A stretch of DNA of 64,000 nucleotides from Tolypeutes matacus (GCA_026826555.1 JAKSZT010054215.1:22955232-23019231), one strand, 5' to 3'. Shown: positions 10,583 through 23,089, counted from the stretch's first letter. Numbers and translations are program-made. Notes: generated from the sequence alone by a model not told the origin.

Positions 10583-11880
10583 ACTATTCTAGTGGGTATG
10601 AAATGGTATCTTGTTTTTTTTTTTTTTTTTTCTTCCATACCCCTAATGGCAAATGATGTTGAGAATCTTTTTATGTGCTTATTGGCTATTTGTATATCCT
10701 CTTTGGAGAAAAGGTTATTCAAGTCTTTTACCCATTTTTAAATTGGGTTGTTTGTCTTTTTGTTGTTGAGATGTAGGATTTAAAAAATATGTATTCTGGA
10801 TATTAAACTCTTATCAGATATGTGGTTTCCAAATATTTTCTAACATTTTATAGTTGTTTTTTTTTTTTTTTGCTTTTAGGTGAAGTCTTTTGATGTACAA
10901 CAATTTTTAATTTTGATCAAGTCCCATTTATATATTTTTTCTTTTTTGCTCATATTTTGTTGTAAAGTCTAAAAATCTATTGTCTAAAAGAAGGTCCTGA
11001 AGATATTTTCTTGTGTTTTCTTCTAGGAGTTTTATAATTTAGTTTCTTATATTTAGATCTTTTATCCATTTGAGTTATTTTTTTGCATATGGTGTGAAGT
11101 AGGGGCCTACATTCATTCTTTTGCCTATGGATATTCAGTTTTTCCAGCACCATTTGTTGACCAGACTGTTCTTTTCCCATTGAGTAGACTTTGCACCCTT
11201 GTCAAAATCAATAGGCCATAAATGTGAGGGTTTATTTCTGAACTCTCAGTTTGATTCCATTGTCTATATGTGTGTCCTTGTGCTAGTACAATGTTGGTTT
11301 TGATTTTTTGTTTGTTTATTTTAGGAGGTACCGGGGATTGAACCCAGGGCCTCGTACATGGAAAGCAGTCGTTCAACTACTGAGCTACATCTGCTCCCCT
11401 ATAATGCTGTTTTGTTTAATGCAGCTTTGTGATAAGTGTTAAAATAGAAAGTGTGAGTCATTCACCTTTAATTTTCTTTTCCATGATGTTTTTGGCTATT
11501 TGGGGCCCTTTACCCTTCCACATAAATGTGATGATTGGTTTTCTACTTCTGCAGAGAGGGCTGTTAGGATTTTTATTGGGATTGCATTGAATCTGTAAAT
11601 TACTTGGGTAGAATTGACACCTTAACAATATTTAGTCTTCCAATCCATAAACATGGAATGCCCTTCCATTTATTTAGATCTTCTTTAATTTCTTTCAGCA
11701 ACGTTTTCTGGTTTTCCATGTACAAGTCTTTTATATAACCTTGCTTAAATTTACTAATTTATTCCTAGATATTTGATTCTTCTAATTGCTATTTTTTTTC
11801 TTGGTTTCTTCTTTAGATTGTTCCTTACTAGTATATAGAAACACCACTGGTTTTTATTGTTGATCTTGCACCCCATTTGC
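10583..11880 (-). mobile_element. Older L1, right part (ORF2)
   Basis: Continuation of the older minus-strand L1. Read on the minus strand it descends through ORF2 from the segment before the C-terminus into the RT domain. At 11754-11880 the translation keeps the CKINNKNQ...[12 protein letters not shown] block, matching YKINTQKS...[11 protein letters not shown] of the younger copy. It ends near 11880 without a 5' half, the usual 5' truncation. A SINE sits inside at 11302-11399. Confidence 0.85.
11302..11399 (-). mobile_element. DAS-type SINE inside the older L1
   Basis: Minus-strand tRNA-derived SINE. The head lies at 11376-11399 ('ctacatctgctcccc' in plus sense), the B-box region near 11333-11348 ('ggggattgaacccag'), and the A-tail appears as T-rich 11302-11322. 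Flanks TACAATGTTGGTTTTG (11287-11302) and TATAATGCTGTTTTG (11400-11414) look like its target-site duplication. Confidence 0.85.
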
Positions 11881-14064
11881 ATTTTTAACAGAATCATTGA
11901 AAAATAGCTAGAGTTAGGAAGTTTGGAGATCTTCCGGAGGACCTGGGATGTTTGAGCATGAGGACAGCCAGCCTTCAAGGAAAATGGTCTCACAGGAGGT
12001 AGGTACTCTAGTATGAGAATATGCCTCAGGCTCAGATCCAGGCACTAGATTCTATCACTGCAGCCAAGCTGGTAAGATTCTCAGGAACTCACAGTAACTA
12101 AGAAAAAGTAGAGACATTTAAAACCCAGAATCTAGGAGACAAGGTTGCCCGTTTTCAAGGCCCAGAATTTTGGGGTCTCTAATCACTTTCGCAAGCATCA
12201 GAATTCCTGGGATGTAGCATTATTTATTACAAGTTAGTTGGCTAGTATGGAGTAAGATCTGAGGATGTTAGATAGATTTGAGAAATATTTTTTGGGCCAT
12301 TGGAAGCCCAGTAAGCTGTCCCTTCCTCACCACACTGGGACTTGGTGATGACCAGATACAGTTTCTCTCTCTTTTTAAGTGGCAGAACCAGGCTAGACTC
12401 AAGGCTGTCTGATATCACGGCCCAAATGCCAACCAGGGTACTTTGGGCCCCCATTTCTTTGGTTTCCTGCAGCTTTCCCTTCTTTCGGTGGTTGATTTGT
12501 CCTCCAGGTAAATTACACTATAGTAGGCATAATTTTGAAAAGGATACCCTCACGGTCTCAGGGATCCCCAAATTTGTGCATATCATTTTCTTATATAATT
12601 CCTGCCCCCCCCCAATGTGGTAAAGAATAGCTTATCAATTTAAACAACCCTATGGTCTCTTAGTAAGAATTACTTTGAGGGTGACAGTGAGTGAGAAAGA
12701 GTGAATCCTGGTTAATAGATGGCTGCTGGGCCATTGACAAGCCTTCTCCTCCAGCCACAAGACTCAGGCCAACCAACCTCTCTGTGCGCTTAATTCAAAT
12801 TCGAGCCTTGGCTACTATAAGCCAAGACCAGAGAAACTTTGGAATCATTGTTAAATGACATATTAAATTTGGGGATGCCAATAGCCACTATATAACTCAT
12901 TGCTTGAGTTTCAGTTCTCATGGTAAAATCATGGTCCTCTTCTCCCTCAATTGACTCATTTAGAGTCAGACATTCTCATGTTTCCTCAAGCATACATTTA
13001 TAGATAACTGTCTAGGACTCTGTTCACTCTGGGATAAATTGTTTTAATAAATGGTTGGTACCATCCACTATATGTTGATTAACTTTGCTTGTTTATAGAC
13101 TTTACTAACTTATTTTCACTCACAGAAGTTAGCCTATTTCCAGTTTCTGGGAGTTCTTAAAATGTCCAGCCAGTTAAAAACTGACTATAGCAATCAGCTC
13201 ATTTGTGCTACCTCCCACTTCAAAAAGATCTCAGCTGGTACAAAACCTAACCTTAAAGAACAAATGTCTCATGGTTGAATTTTAGGCCTCAGGCTGATGA
13301 AGAAGACACATGGCATGGTCCTGGAATCCCAGATCCTAGATGCACACCCCTTGTCATGTGGAAGAGAGTGACCCCGACCCTGCTTTGATTAGCAGTTACC
13401 CACGGAAGGGTCCCTCATTCTCATCAGAGATAGGGCGGGAGACAGAAGCAAGGTGAGGAGGGATGCACAAAGATGGGGTTGGGTTTCAGGTACAGCCACC
13501 CCAGCTTCCTGCAAGGTGCACCAGCACATCAGCTAAGGAAACCCATCTTGTGTGGCAACATCTCTAGTTTCTAAAAGTAGGAACATTAGGAATGATCACT
13601 ACCCTAGCTCTGAGTCAAAATGTCTGAATATTCTTGCTTCTCACTTCACCTTGATCTGAGGCCACCCCAGGCGCATTGAAAGGCTAAAAAGCCTGATGTC
13701 CTGATCTCACTATTAGAACTGAAGGAAGCAGACAAACAAAAGTTGGAATCACTAGAAAGGAATGGGATTACGTTGTAGCAGAAACCTGGAAGAGACCAGT
13801 TAGAAGCATATGTGGCTAAGCCAGATGTGGGCTGTCTTAGGAAATGCATGAAAGGTGATGGTGAGTTGGACTGGTTATTTGAGGAACTCATGCCGGATCT
13901 GCCTTCTCAATATATCCAAAAGTATATTGTCATTTGCAGATGTAGAAGATTCTGAATAGAAAATCTATAGACCTGCCAAGAAGGAAATAAATTTTCTCAT
14001 TTGGACTAAATTTCTGAAGAAGCAAAGTCAAATTAGCCTCAGAAAGTCTTAATCAGAATTTTTT
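11881..14064. other. Single-copy-looking sequence, unassigned
   Basis: About 2.2 kb without recognised gene, RNA or repeat. It has a C-run at 12603-12612. Open frames are short (up to 93 codons) and show no protein family. An old unrecognised LTR cannot be excluded. Confidence 0.4.
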
Positions 14065-14385
14065 GGTTCAGATTATTTACTGCTGTGTAACAATCTAACC
14101 CCAAACTTTGTTTTACAACAACAATAATCCTATGACTAATGGCCTCAGGACAATCATTGCCACATCCTAAGAGGACCATGTGGAAGCTGAATTGCCTTCT
14201 GTGACCTAACCTGAGGTCACACAAACATCACTGTAGTCACAAGCCCACCAAGATTCAAGGGGAGAGATGGTAAACCCCACTTCACAATGAGAAGAATGTC
14301 AAAATCACCTTGTATGAAGAGCATACGGGACAGGAAATATTGTTGCAGTCATCTTTGGAAAATGCAATGAGCTGAAATTTTAGAA
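14065..14385 (-). mobile_element. Ancient mammalian interspersed repeat, probably LTR-derived
   Basis: The stretch has the pattern 'tttactgctgtgtaacaatc' ... 'caacaacaataa' ... 'ttcaaggggagag' ... 'gaagagcatacgggacagga' ... 'catctttggaaaatgcaat', familiar from an old mammal-wide LTR-like repeat in reverse orientation. The subfamily is not resolved and the orientation is inferred. Confidence 0.45.
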
Positions 14386-14387
14386 AG

Positions 14388-14812
14388 ATATTTTTTTGTA
14401 ATCATTTTCAATATGTACTAGTTGGCCACTGGAGGCTCTTGGGGCAGGGAGAGGGAAAAACAGGTGTAATATGGGTGCTTTTTGGGACTTGGGAATCATC
14501 CTGAATGACATTGCAACAAAAGATACAGGCCATTTTATACCTTCCCATAACCTGCAGAATTGTGTGGCAGAGAGTGTAAACTAAAATGTGAACTGTGGTC
14601 CATGCTCAGTGGCAATGCCCCCAGATGTGTTTATCAATTGCAATGAATGTGCCACACTAACGAAGGATGTTGTTTACGTGGAAGGGTGTGGGAGGTGTGG
14701 GGAGTGGGGCATATGGGAATCCCTATATTTTTTGTGTAACATCTGTGTAATCTAAGTAACTTTAAATATTTATATATATATTTTAAATGTACTAATTGCA
14801 GAAAAAAAAAAC
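14388..14812 (+). mobile_element. L1 3' UTR fragment, plus orientation
   Basis: The segment contains 'ggccactggaggctcttggg', 'atcctgaatgacattgcaac', 'gtggtccatgctcagtggca' and 'gcatatgggaatccctatat' and ends in A9 (about 14801-14811). The same sequence family is present in reverse orientation at 17450-17890. It has no coding part and is a 5'-truncated LINE insertion. Confidence 0.75.
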
Positions 14813-15639
14813 TTGCCCAGTGAAGGCACTTTTCTCTGCTTGAGGTTCTTCCTCATTTGTGTGCAAGCAGGAGTTGAAGAACTTGGGTGCTCGAACTTAT
14901 CAGCCCTTCAGTTTTTATAAAGGGTCATTAGTTCCATATCCAATTCAGTTAATTGTCTGTTAGGGCACTCGGATTTCTCTTCACTGGCCACAGAGAATAG
15001 CTCTTCTTCAGGTAAGGGCCAGGAAGTTTAAGCACCAGCTCAGGGCAGTCCAGTGTTCCTCAAAGACTTGACTGTATGAAATGTATTTTGGGAGTCTTTG
15101 AAGAATCTATATCTCTGGGCCATGTTTTCAAACTTATTTTTTAATGTAACAGATGCCTTTTTTTTTTCAAAACCAGATGTAACATAATATATTTTTTAAA
15201 TGCACGAAGAGTGTTTTATCGATATAAAACTACGTAGAAATTGGAAATATTTTCTTATGATAAAACCAATCAGTGAGAACAATAAGGTGGCTTTAAGAAC
15301 GCAAGGACTCAGAAACCTCTCTGGCTTTTGGGCCAAAGTTGTCTGCCAACCCAAGCTGTGCCTTCCTTGTCCAAGAGAATCTCTCCCCTACCACCCTCAC
15401 CCCATTCCTCTTGCTCCCCAAAGTCAGCATGAGGTTATCAGAACAGCACTGCCTCCTCTCCCAAGGCCAGAAAAATGGGAGGTGGAAGCTTAGCACGCAG
15501 CTCTGCAAAGTCTGCCGACCTCTGCACCAAACTATTACCGAAGTCTATGCTGAGGGCCCAGGGGAAGCCAAGGGACTGAGGACAAGGAGAGGCAGTGACT
15601 CGGAGTGATTTGACATGGTCTTCCGCCTGCACACATGCA
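14813..15639. other. Unassigned sequence
   Basis: No gene or repeat is recognised. Overlapping open frames at 15200-15639 on both strands are short and show no known domain. Confidence 0.4.
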
Positions 15640-15865
15640 ACGAGACAGACGCAGGCTGCGGAGCTGATGGCCTGGTTGTGAAGCCTGATTTGACCATATT
15701 CCCTCTGGGGCCCTGGGCCAGGTAGGTGGCCCCTCTGAGTCTTCGTTTCCTCATCTGTGATAAAGGGAATTTCAACACCTGCCGTGGGGTTCTTGTAAGG
15801 ATTAAGTGAATTAAAAATGTTAAAAAGCCCAGTGCTTTGCATGTGGCTTATTAAATATTTATTTT
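15640..15865 (+). mobile_element. MIR SINE
   Basis: Core and tail of a plus-strand MIR: 'gagtcttcgtttcctcatct' plus gtgataaaggg, 'ggttcttgtaaggattaagt', 'cccagtgctttgcatgtggc' and 'ttattaaatatttatt'. The head (15640-15700) is diverged. Confidence 0.7.
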
Positions 15866-17449
15866 CCTCTCCTCTGGGATAGCTACTGTGGGCCTCCCAT
15901 GAGATAAGGTAGGTGGAAAGTCTTTCTAGTCTGTGAAGAGGTGTCGCTGTGCGATTTGGAATCGTGATGTGGAATGACATTGCCTCATTCTTAGTTGTGT
16001 GGGTCTGAGTTCGATGGTTACTTGTTCTCTCTTGGGTGAGAGAAAAGGGCTGAGAATGACTAGAGGGGAAAATGGGTGTGTTGGAGACTGAATGTGTTAA
16101 TGCCACTTGTGCAGTCTCAAAAATGATGGGCAGAATGAGTTTTGAAAATGCTTCTTCAGGGTTGTGTGAACTCTTCTTGGTTATGGAGTGACCAATTTTA
16201 TGGATTTGGGAATATAATGGAAGTCTTAAGTGTTCTTGCCCTTCCCCAAATGGCGGAATGATGTACGTCAGAATCTGGCCAAATAATTTCCCAGGTCATT
16301 AAATTTGACATTTGGACATTGATATATTAAATAGTATCAAATACATTTAGAGTATAGCTCAGAGTCTGTTTTATGGATTTGCCACATTTAAAAAAAATCT
16401 TTGTAATCTGCGAAGAATATAATCGTTGGGATGTAAAGAACAGATGGAACCAAATGCAGCTGTTTTCCTTGAGCAATCCTGAATTAGCATCATAGATATT
16501 GAAGATGATATAAGCCAAGAGGGACAGCTGTGTCCACATGAGCTTTTCACCTCCACCTGGGGACCCCCACTGCTGTGGGCTGGGCTCTGATAGTTCAGCT
16601 TGGCCTCGCTCTTTGCCGGTTATCCCAGGAATTCTCCAAATAATACCTTGGTTAATGGTTCTCCTATGAATATCTTATGGAGTTTGGTCTGGCTTCAGTA
16701 TAGGTGCTGCTCCCCAACCCCTGGTGAAGTCTTTCTTTTCTTTAGAGGTTCTCTCAAAGTGGAAGTTTTAATGTGATAAGCATTCATTAAGTCCTCCCCC
16801 ACCCCCAGTTTTGCAGCTTACCCTTGGGCTCTCTTCCAAGAATTCTTCCCTTTTCCCTCTCTTTCTGTTAGTTGGTTAGTTGGCCCTCAACTAGCCCCCA
16901 TTTCTGGCATATGTGTATGAACGGGAATGAGCTGTCGGCATAATCAGTTGCCTTAACCTATGTCTTTGCCTGACATCTCCCATTTAGAGGTTCATTCTAT
17001 AGGACCTTAAAAGCTTCTATTCTTTAGCTTTCTTTTTAGTTGTTTATCTTACCTACTGGTAGCTTAGCCAGCTGCTAACATGGTGGTAGAAGAGCAGGAT
17101 GGAATAAGCTCCTCCGTGAAACTGCATGGCAATGGGTCTTTTTAAAGAAAAAGGTAATGATGCAGGCAACAGAAAGATGCCAAAACCTCTACTTCACCAT
17201 TTTTCCTAGGATTCCAAACTAAACCACAGGGAAGGATTAATTAAATGCTTTGCTTTGTTTTATAAATATAGGAAAGGAATGGGTTTGCTTGGATCAAATT
17301 GGCTCAGTGTGAGAAGAAAGAAGGGCATATCTACTCATTTCCAAATTGGCTGATGTGTGTGTAGGAGACCCACAGTAAGTGATAACAGTTTATATCAGTG
17401 TTCTGAAAGAAGTGAGGCTGAGAAAGGGTGGGAGACTGGATCAGTCCAT
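15866..17449. other. Single-copy-looking sequence, unassigned
   Basis: About 1.6 kb with no supported feature. There is a short duplicated 'gttagttggttagttgg' at about 16868-16884. The longest minus-strand open frame of the non-L1 regions (15438-16106, 222 codons) overlaps its left edge but runs antisense through the MIR and has no recognisable domain. Confidence 0.4.
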
Positions 17450-17890
17450 TCTTTTTAAAAAATTTTAAAAAGATACTTAGATTACATAAATGCTACACAA
17501 AAAATATAGGGATTCCCATATGCTCCACCTACCGCACCTTCCACAACCTCCCACATAAACATCCTTAATTAGTGTGGCACATTAATTGCAATTAATAAAC
17601 ACATCTTGGGTCTTTGCCACTAAGCATGGACCATAGTCCACATTGTAGACCACATTCTCTCCCACACAGTTCTGCATGGTATATGCTGGTGTAAAATGGC
17701 CTATATCTGTCGTTGTAATGTCACTCAGGATAATTCCCAAGTCCCGAAAAAGCCCCTGTATTACAACTGCTTTTCCCTTTCCCTGGCCCCAGCACCTCCA
17801 GTGGCCACTGGCTCCACATCAATGTTGTAATTTCTTCCATTGCTTGAATTACAATATCTGTAGTAGAACCTTCAGTCCACTCTTAACAAG
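17450..17890 (-). mobile_element. L1 3' UTR fragment, minus orientation
   Basis: Reverse complement of the family seen at 14388-14812: 'gggattcccatatgctccac', 'aacatccttaattagtgtgg', 'ctaagcatggaccatagtcc', 'gttctgcatggtatatgctg' and 'ccagtggccactggctcc'. The T/A-rich left end (17452-17472) is the old A-tail. Confidence 0.75.
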
Positions 17891-18245
17891 TGTGTGCTAG
17901 GTATGGTGGGAACTAAAAAGAGGGTGAAGAGTGATCTGTGTTCTAAAGACCTTTAGGCTACTGGGAGAGGGAGGATGTTTATAGAAAAGTTAACTGCAGT
18001 AAGAGGCCTTTTTGTATTTAGAGCCAAAAGTGACACAGTAAGCATTACGGAATTCAGCAGAGAGTTGTGCAGTTTCAGGGAGGCTTCACAGAGGAGGTGG
18101 CCCTCGAAATGGGCCTAGAAGGATGGGGAGGGTTCAGAGTGGCCGAAATGAGGCAGAGAGCATTCCAGATCCCAGGAGGCAGGGGCACCCAAGGTCTGTC
18201 TGGAGGGAAAGGAGGGAGCAGTTTGGTGGCACCCAGGTTTTGTTG
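17891..18245 (-). mobile_element. L2 LINE fragment
   Basis: Reads as reverse-complement L2: 'gtgtgctaggtatggtggga', 'tttcagggaggcttcacaga' followed by ggaggtggccctcgaaatgggcctagaaggatgg, and 'gagagcattccagatcccag'. Diverged, non-coding. Confidence 0.6.
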
Positions 18246-18614
18246 AAGAGATTAATGGAGAAGAAGCCAGGAGAGATATGGGTATGCAATAGGGTAGTAC
18301 TGTCGGGAGTTTTTAGTGCACGGGAGGCAGAAGCCTGCAAATGTGCAGGTATGAAAATGCTCATGAAGGAAAACGCTCACTGGAGGAAGGCGCTTGGCTT
18401 TGGATTAAGACGACTGACTTTGGCCATAATTCAAGAGGTAGGGAAGGAATTGCGCTGAGTGGCAGGAGGGACATCCATGCCGCTCTAGAGTTGGACTGTT
18501 GTGGAACACCTGGTTTGCTCTGACACTCTACAGAGGTCAACAGCAATGTGAAATGACATGCCCAAAGGGACAGGCAGACTCAGGGAATCTCAAGGGTCAG
18601 CTTCTCTCTCTGTT
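18246..18614. other. Unassigned sequence
   Basis: No clear element. It may continue the L2 fossil on its left but the similarity is too weak to claim. Short open frames only. Confidence 0.35.
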
Positions 18615-18960
18615 AGTAATGTTTTCAGATTTTTGCTTTTATTTTCATTTGAAGTAATTTCAAAGTTAAATAAGAATTGCATGAATAGTACAAAGAGCTT
18701 ATTTTATTTTGAACCATTTGAGAGCAAGTTGCTGACTTGAAGCTCCATCATCTCCAATTACTTTAGTATGTAATTCCTACAAACTACGACATTCTCCCAT
18801 ATAATACAACACAACCATCAAAATCAGGAAATTAGCACTGATCTATGATTAATATCTCATCTTCAGACCCCACTCAAATTCTGCCTCTTGTCCCAACAAT
18901 GTCCTTCATAGCAAGGGGATCCAGTTCAGGTTCATGCACTGCATTTAGTTACCATGACTT
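18615..18960 (-). mobile_element. L1 3' UTR fragment
   Basis: Reverse-complement L1M-type 3' UTR: 'aacacaaccatcaaaatcag' then gaaattagcactgat, 'tgtcccaacaatgtccttca' then tagcaaggggatccagttcagg, and 'gcatttagttaccatgact'. No coding part. Confidence 0.65.
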
Positions 18961-19685
18961 TTAGTATGGAAGAAAGGAAGGAAAGGAGAGAGGGGGATCA
19001 AAGAAGTTGAAGCTCCTTTTATATTTCACAAACCATCAGTATTGACAGGAAGTAGCTACAAATAATGTTCAATGCTTTGTCTTTACTTTCTTTTTTAATC
19101 CTGTCAATTTACAATGATCTGCCAAATGAAAAAGAGGGGTAGCATGGATAACTTTGGAATAATTTGGGCTTTTAAAATACATTTTGTAACATTCTTGTAG
19201 CTATTTTTTTCTTTTTGGTTTTATTTAATTTTTACATAAGCACATATGTAGGTCAGAGATATGTTGGGTAGAATTAGAAGCTGGTTCTTTTGATCTGTTA
19301 ATTTTCCACAAAATAGAAAATTGACCTTCTTTTATATTAATTATTCCTAAGTAGATCATCTGAACCTATGCACAGTCTCTAAGATAAAGACCCTGCTCCC
19401 AAATGCACCTAAGTGGACTTGTTTGTTAGGATTGGCCGATGTTGCTTTAGCTTCATCTCATAATCCAGAGCCTCAGGATTGCCATAATTGTTTATTTCAT
19501 ATAACTTTTGCCTTTCATTTTGCAAAATGATTCATATGGAGCACAATGTACATCTCTGAGTGATTACTTACCCAGGAATGTGTCTTCCTTTGATAAAATT
19601 ACACATTTCTGCATAAAAATGCAAATTTTCAGATAAGATACAGAAGTAACCCTTTATCTCCTTTTGGTTTGAGTCCTTTGACATC
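18961..19685. other. Unassigned AT-rich sequence
   Basis: Includes a purine run (18966-18995) and T-rich stretches near 19086 and 19202. No gene or repeat family is recognised. Confidence 0.35.
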
Positions 19686-19960
19686 ATTCATTCATTCCTT
19701 TGTTCAGTTTATATTTAATGATCATATATAGTTGCCATATATAGGTATACATATATGAATGAGAATAACTCTTGTCAAAAAGGAGTTTACACTTTGATTT
19801 GGGGGAAAATTTCACCTGAGAAAATGACTGGAATGTCAGAGGCTGACCAAAGCCAAGGAGAGATCCAAATAAAGCACTCAGGAAATGTGTTGTGGAAGGA
19901 GTGCACTGAATTGGAGTGTGCAAGAAAGACTGGATTGGACTTAGATCAAAGTTGGGGACT
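19686..19960 (-). mobile_element. L2 LINE 3' end
   Basis: Begins with 'ttcattcattcctttgttca' and continues with a diverged reverse-complement L2 pattern ('tatgaatgagaataactctt' then gtcaaaaaggagtttacact, 'gactggaatgtcagaggctg'). Boundaries approximate. Confidence 0.5.
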
Positions 19961-22360
19961 CCACTCTGGGTTGGTTAGCAGCTTCCTTACAGAGGAACAC
20001 ATGGATTTTTCCAGTGCCATAATGTTTTGTCTGCCTCCTCGAGACCCTGTGGCGAGAGAGGGATTTCTGCCCCAGGATTCTGGGGATGGTGGAACACAGG
20101 ACACTCAACACTGGACAGCTGAGATGGACAGCAGTTTATTTTTCCCACATATTCACATTCCAGGGAGGAGAGTACCATGAACCATACAGGACCACGTAAA
20201 GGTTGCACTTGGAGCAGAGCGAACAAGCAGTGGCTGTGGGACCAGGCTTTGTAGTAACAAGAGGAGGAGGTGACCTCTGGTTCCTGTTAGGTTTAGGACC
20301 TGGTAGGGTATAGCTGGTCTGGCAGATAGTGGAACTAGCTGTGGGGAGTCTTTCCTATAGGGTGTCTACCTGACAAGAGCAGAGGAACTTGAGTTATGCC
20401 TTTGGAGCCTCTGTGAGGCTCAACAATGTCAAGGCAGCACTTGAATTTTAGGCCTAATTTTAGCCTTGGCATGTCAATATAGACAACTATTTCTATTTTG
20501 TTTGTTTGTTTGTTTCCTCCCCCTGTATCCAGGTTTGTTCCTTTCAGTTATACTTTGTAGGGGAGGAAGAGTCACTTTTGGTCACTGGATATACTTCAGG
20601 AGTTCTCTTTACCCTGCTAATATTTAACATTTCCTCCTCCAGAGAGCCTCAAATAGGCATCATCAGGGTAAGGGGTCTTGCCAAGTCAATAGGCTTTGTA
20701 GGGTTTAAGAACCCAAGCTGAGGTCAGCTCTGGATTAACCTCTTTTCTGGGACCCAGGGGTGCCCTGGGGGCTTTTCCCTATAACCTTGAGAATCTGTAT
20801 ATTTGTAGTGACAGAGGCAGGGGCAGTGGCAGTGACATTTAAGGGTCCTGGAGAGCTGTCTACTTTTAGGAGTGTGGACCTCAGCAGCCACCCATGGCTG
20901 CTATTTTCTTCTCTTTTCTCTCTTTTTCTCTTGCTCTCCTTTTTAATGATTGCTTTAGAAAGTGCAACTACCCGCCAAGCCCACATCTTGCCCACTGTAC
21001 AGACTTTTCTGAGTGCTCTATAGATTTGTGGGAGAATGCCGGGTTGAGACACCCAACCAGTCGGTCTCAGGGTCAGTCTTTCCCCTGAGCCTCAGCACCA
21101 GTCAGGAATTCCCTAAGGCCTGCTCTTTCCTGAGCAGCTGCTCCACGGCCCACGCCTCACCCAGGGTGTGCTCTTGCCCCCGAGGGCCTTACAGATTGGG
21201 GGCTATGCCTAGCTGTAGTCACGGCTGCACTCACAGCACACAGATGGGGCTAGGCCGGGACACACAACCCAGGGCCACCTTCACGAGGGCCCCGATCCCA
21301 TGCTCCTGTCCCTAAATGCCAAGGAATTCTGGAAACTGCTGCCTTGGGTCAGCTAAATCTATGACAGTGCCACAAAGCAGCAACTCGAAGCACAAGCAAC
21401 CTAGCAAGTGGCCGCTCAAAGGCATGTGTGCCAGGAGGCCCCAGAGCAGGGGAGCAAGTCAAGCAAGAGAAGAAAGCCCCTGGCGGTGGTGACTGACGTC
21501 TAGGCCTCCTGCTCACGGTGCCGTGCTATGGTCACCTGCAGGGGCATGTGGGTAGCCCACCCAAGGTTTGGTTCACATGTCAAGAGTCATGATACCACAC
21601 TCACACCGAGAGGGGACGAGAAGGCTTGCCACTTAGGTGATTGAGCTCTCTGGGGAAAAACAGGGCAGGCCTTTTACACAGACCCAAAGTGGCTTGAGAG
21701 AGCCAGGAAAGGAGACTGGCCTGGGTTACTTTTTTTATTGTGTTGGAGTGGGGGGCTGAGGTGAGGTCCCCCAGACACTGGCAGGGGCTTGCATGGTCCA
21801 AAGGAGGGAGCACCTGGGCTTTCTTGTCCTCTTGTCCAAAGGTGGGGCCCAAGGGGCAGAGGGAGAGGTGAGGCCTAAAGGCTGTCGGAGCCAGCTTCTT
21901 CCTTACACCCAGATTTAGCTGGAATTTTGCTCTTCATCTGAGGCCTCTGGTGTTCTGAGGTCCTAGCAGGCAGTATCTAGAATAGGCTCCCCTTGTGAAG
22001 GAAAGCCCTTCAGTAGTGACTTGACACACTCATTTTGCAGGCAAGAAAATGGGGCTGAGGCAGTGCTAAGTGGTACTTCTCTGCTATTTATGGCAGTTGA
22101 TGTGTGAAAAGGGACAGAAGGCTGTCAGGAAGCAGAGCTGTTCTTTGCTAAGACTTGGGCTTGGGGCCCCAACAGGAGAAGATAGCCCCCTTGGGTCCAG
22201 GGACTGGGGGTGGTGGCAAACTGGGGAAAGGGGGTGCCTTGTAGAAGAGTTGGAGGGAGATTTGCCTGGCCTCTGACCAGGAGGTCTGCTGTTCTAAGCC
22301 TTTCTCTTTGACAGCTTCCTTCCTACCTCCCTTTCCCCCTCTTTAATATCGAAACCCACC
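19961..22360. other. Moderately GC-rich unassigned region
   Basis: About 2.4 kb that is visibly richer in G+C than the flanks (notably 21030-21900). There is a (TTTG)n-like tract at 20496-20515. Many short open frames on both strands (up to 141 codons, overlapping its left edge) but none with a recognisable domain or splice-supported exon. It could contain an unrecognised lineage-specific LTR or internal ERV sequence, which cannot be shown by eye. Confidence 0.35.
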
Positions 22361-22530
22361 CTTTCTTTTTTTTTTTTTTTAGCTTTTTATTTGGAAATAA
22401 TTTATGAATCACAGAATGTACCAAAAATAGTACAGAGCTGTCCTGTGTGTCCTTCACCCACTTTCCCTCAATGATTACACCTTACATAACTATAACACAG
22501 CTGCCTGCCTTCATGTCTTTTAAATTCCTA
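22361..22530 (-). mobile_element. L1 3' UTR fragment
   Basis: Starts with a T-tract (22365-22380, the reversed A-tail). Then come 'agctttttatttggaaataa', 'gtaccaaaaatagtacagag' and 'tcaatgattacaccttacat', the reverse-complement 3' end of an old L1. Confidence 0.65.
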
Positions 22531-23089
22531 AATCTCCCCTGCCCAGTCCCATGATGTTTGCTCCTTCCCGTGTCCCTTCTCCTCTGTGTTCTCCATATCA
22601 TTAATCTGCCTTGTCCAGGCCACAGGATCTTCCCTGGACAAATAGCTCATATCCATAACATGGGAGTAATTTAGTTTCCTGGGTCCAAAAGTCACTACCT
22701 CTCAGTGAAGGGAGGAGAAATTCTAACGGCCTCAACAAATGCTAAAGGGAAATAGAGGTGTACATGGGATTATCCTGAAATCTAAAATACACGGCCACCA
22801 TGTGTAGCGAGGGCTAAATGGCTCCTGGGATTGGGGCTGGGGACTTGCTTTGAGCTCCAGTGCCCCGGGGGTGGTGGCATGGGGAGGGGTACGGAGGGAA
22901 ACCTCTGGACCACGGAACTGGAGCAGTCAGTGAGGACTGGGGCCTGGGGCTGCTTTGGGAAAGGCGTAAAGATGGGGAAGTCCTCCTCTTCCCAGGTCTC
23001 TGCACTGGTAAGCCCTTCCTCCAGGTACCTCGCTGGTAAAAGCTTCTTCACCTTTTCTTCCCCTGGTCACCAAGTACCCAGAACGGGCC
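22531..23089. other. Unassigned sequence
   Basis: No feature recognised. 22820-23010 is GC-rich with open frames on both strands that show no known domain. Confidence 0.35.

Noticed and set aside
15438..16106. 222-codon open frame on the minus strand, the longest outside L1
   Set aside because: It runs antisense through a MIR (15640-15865), shows no domain, signal or splice context, and its composition fits chance. Not called as a gene.
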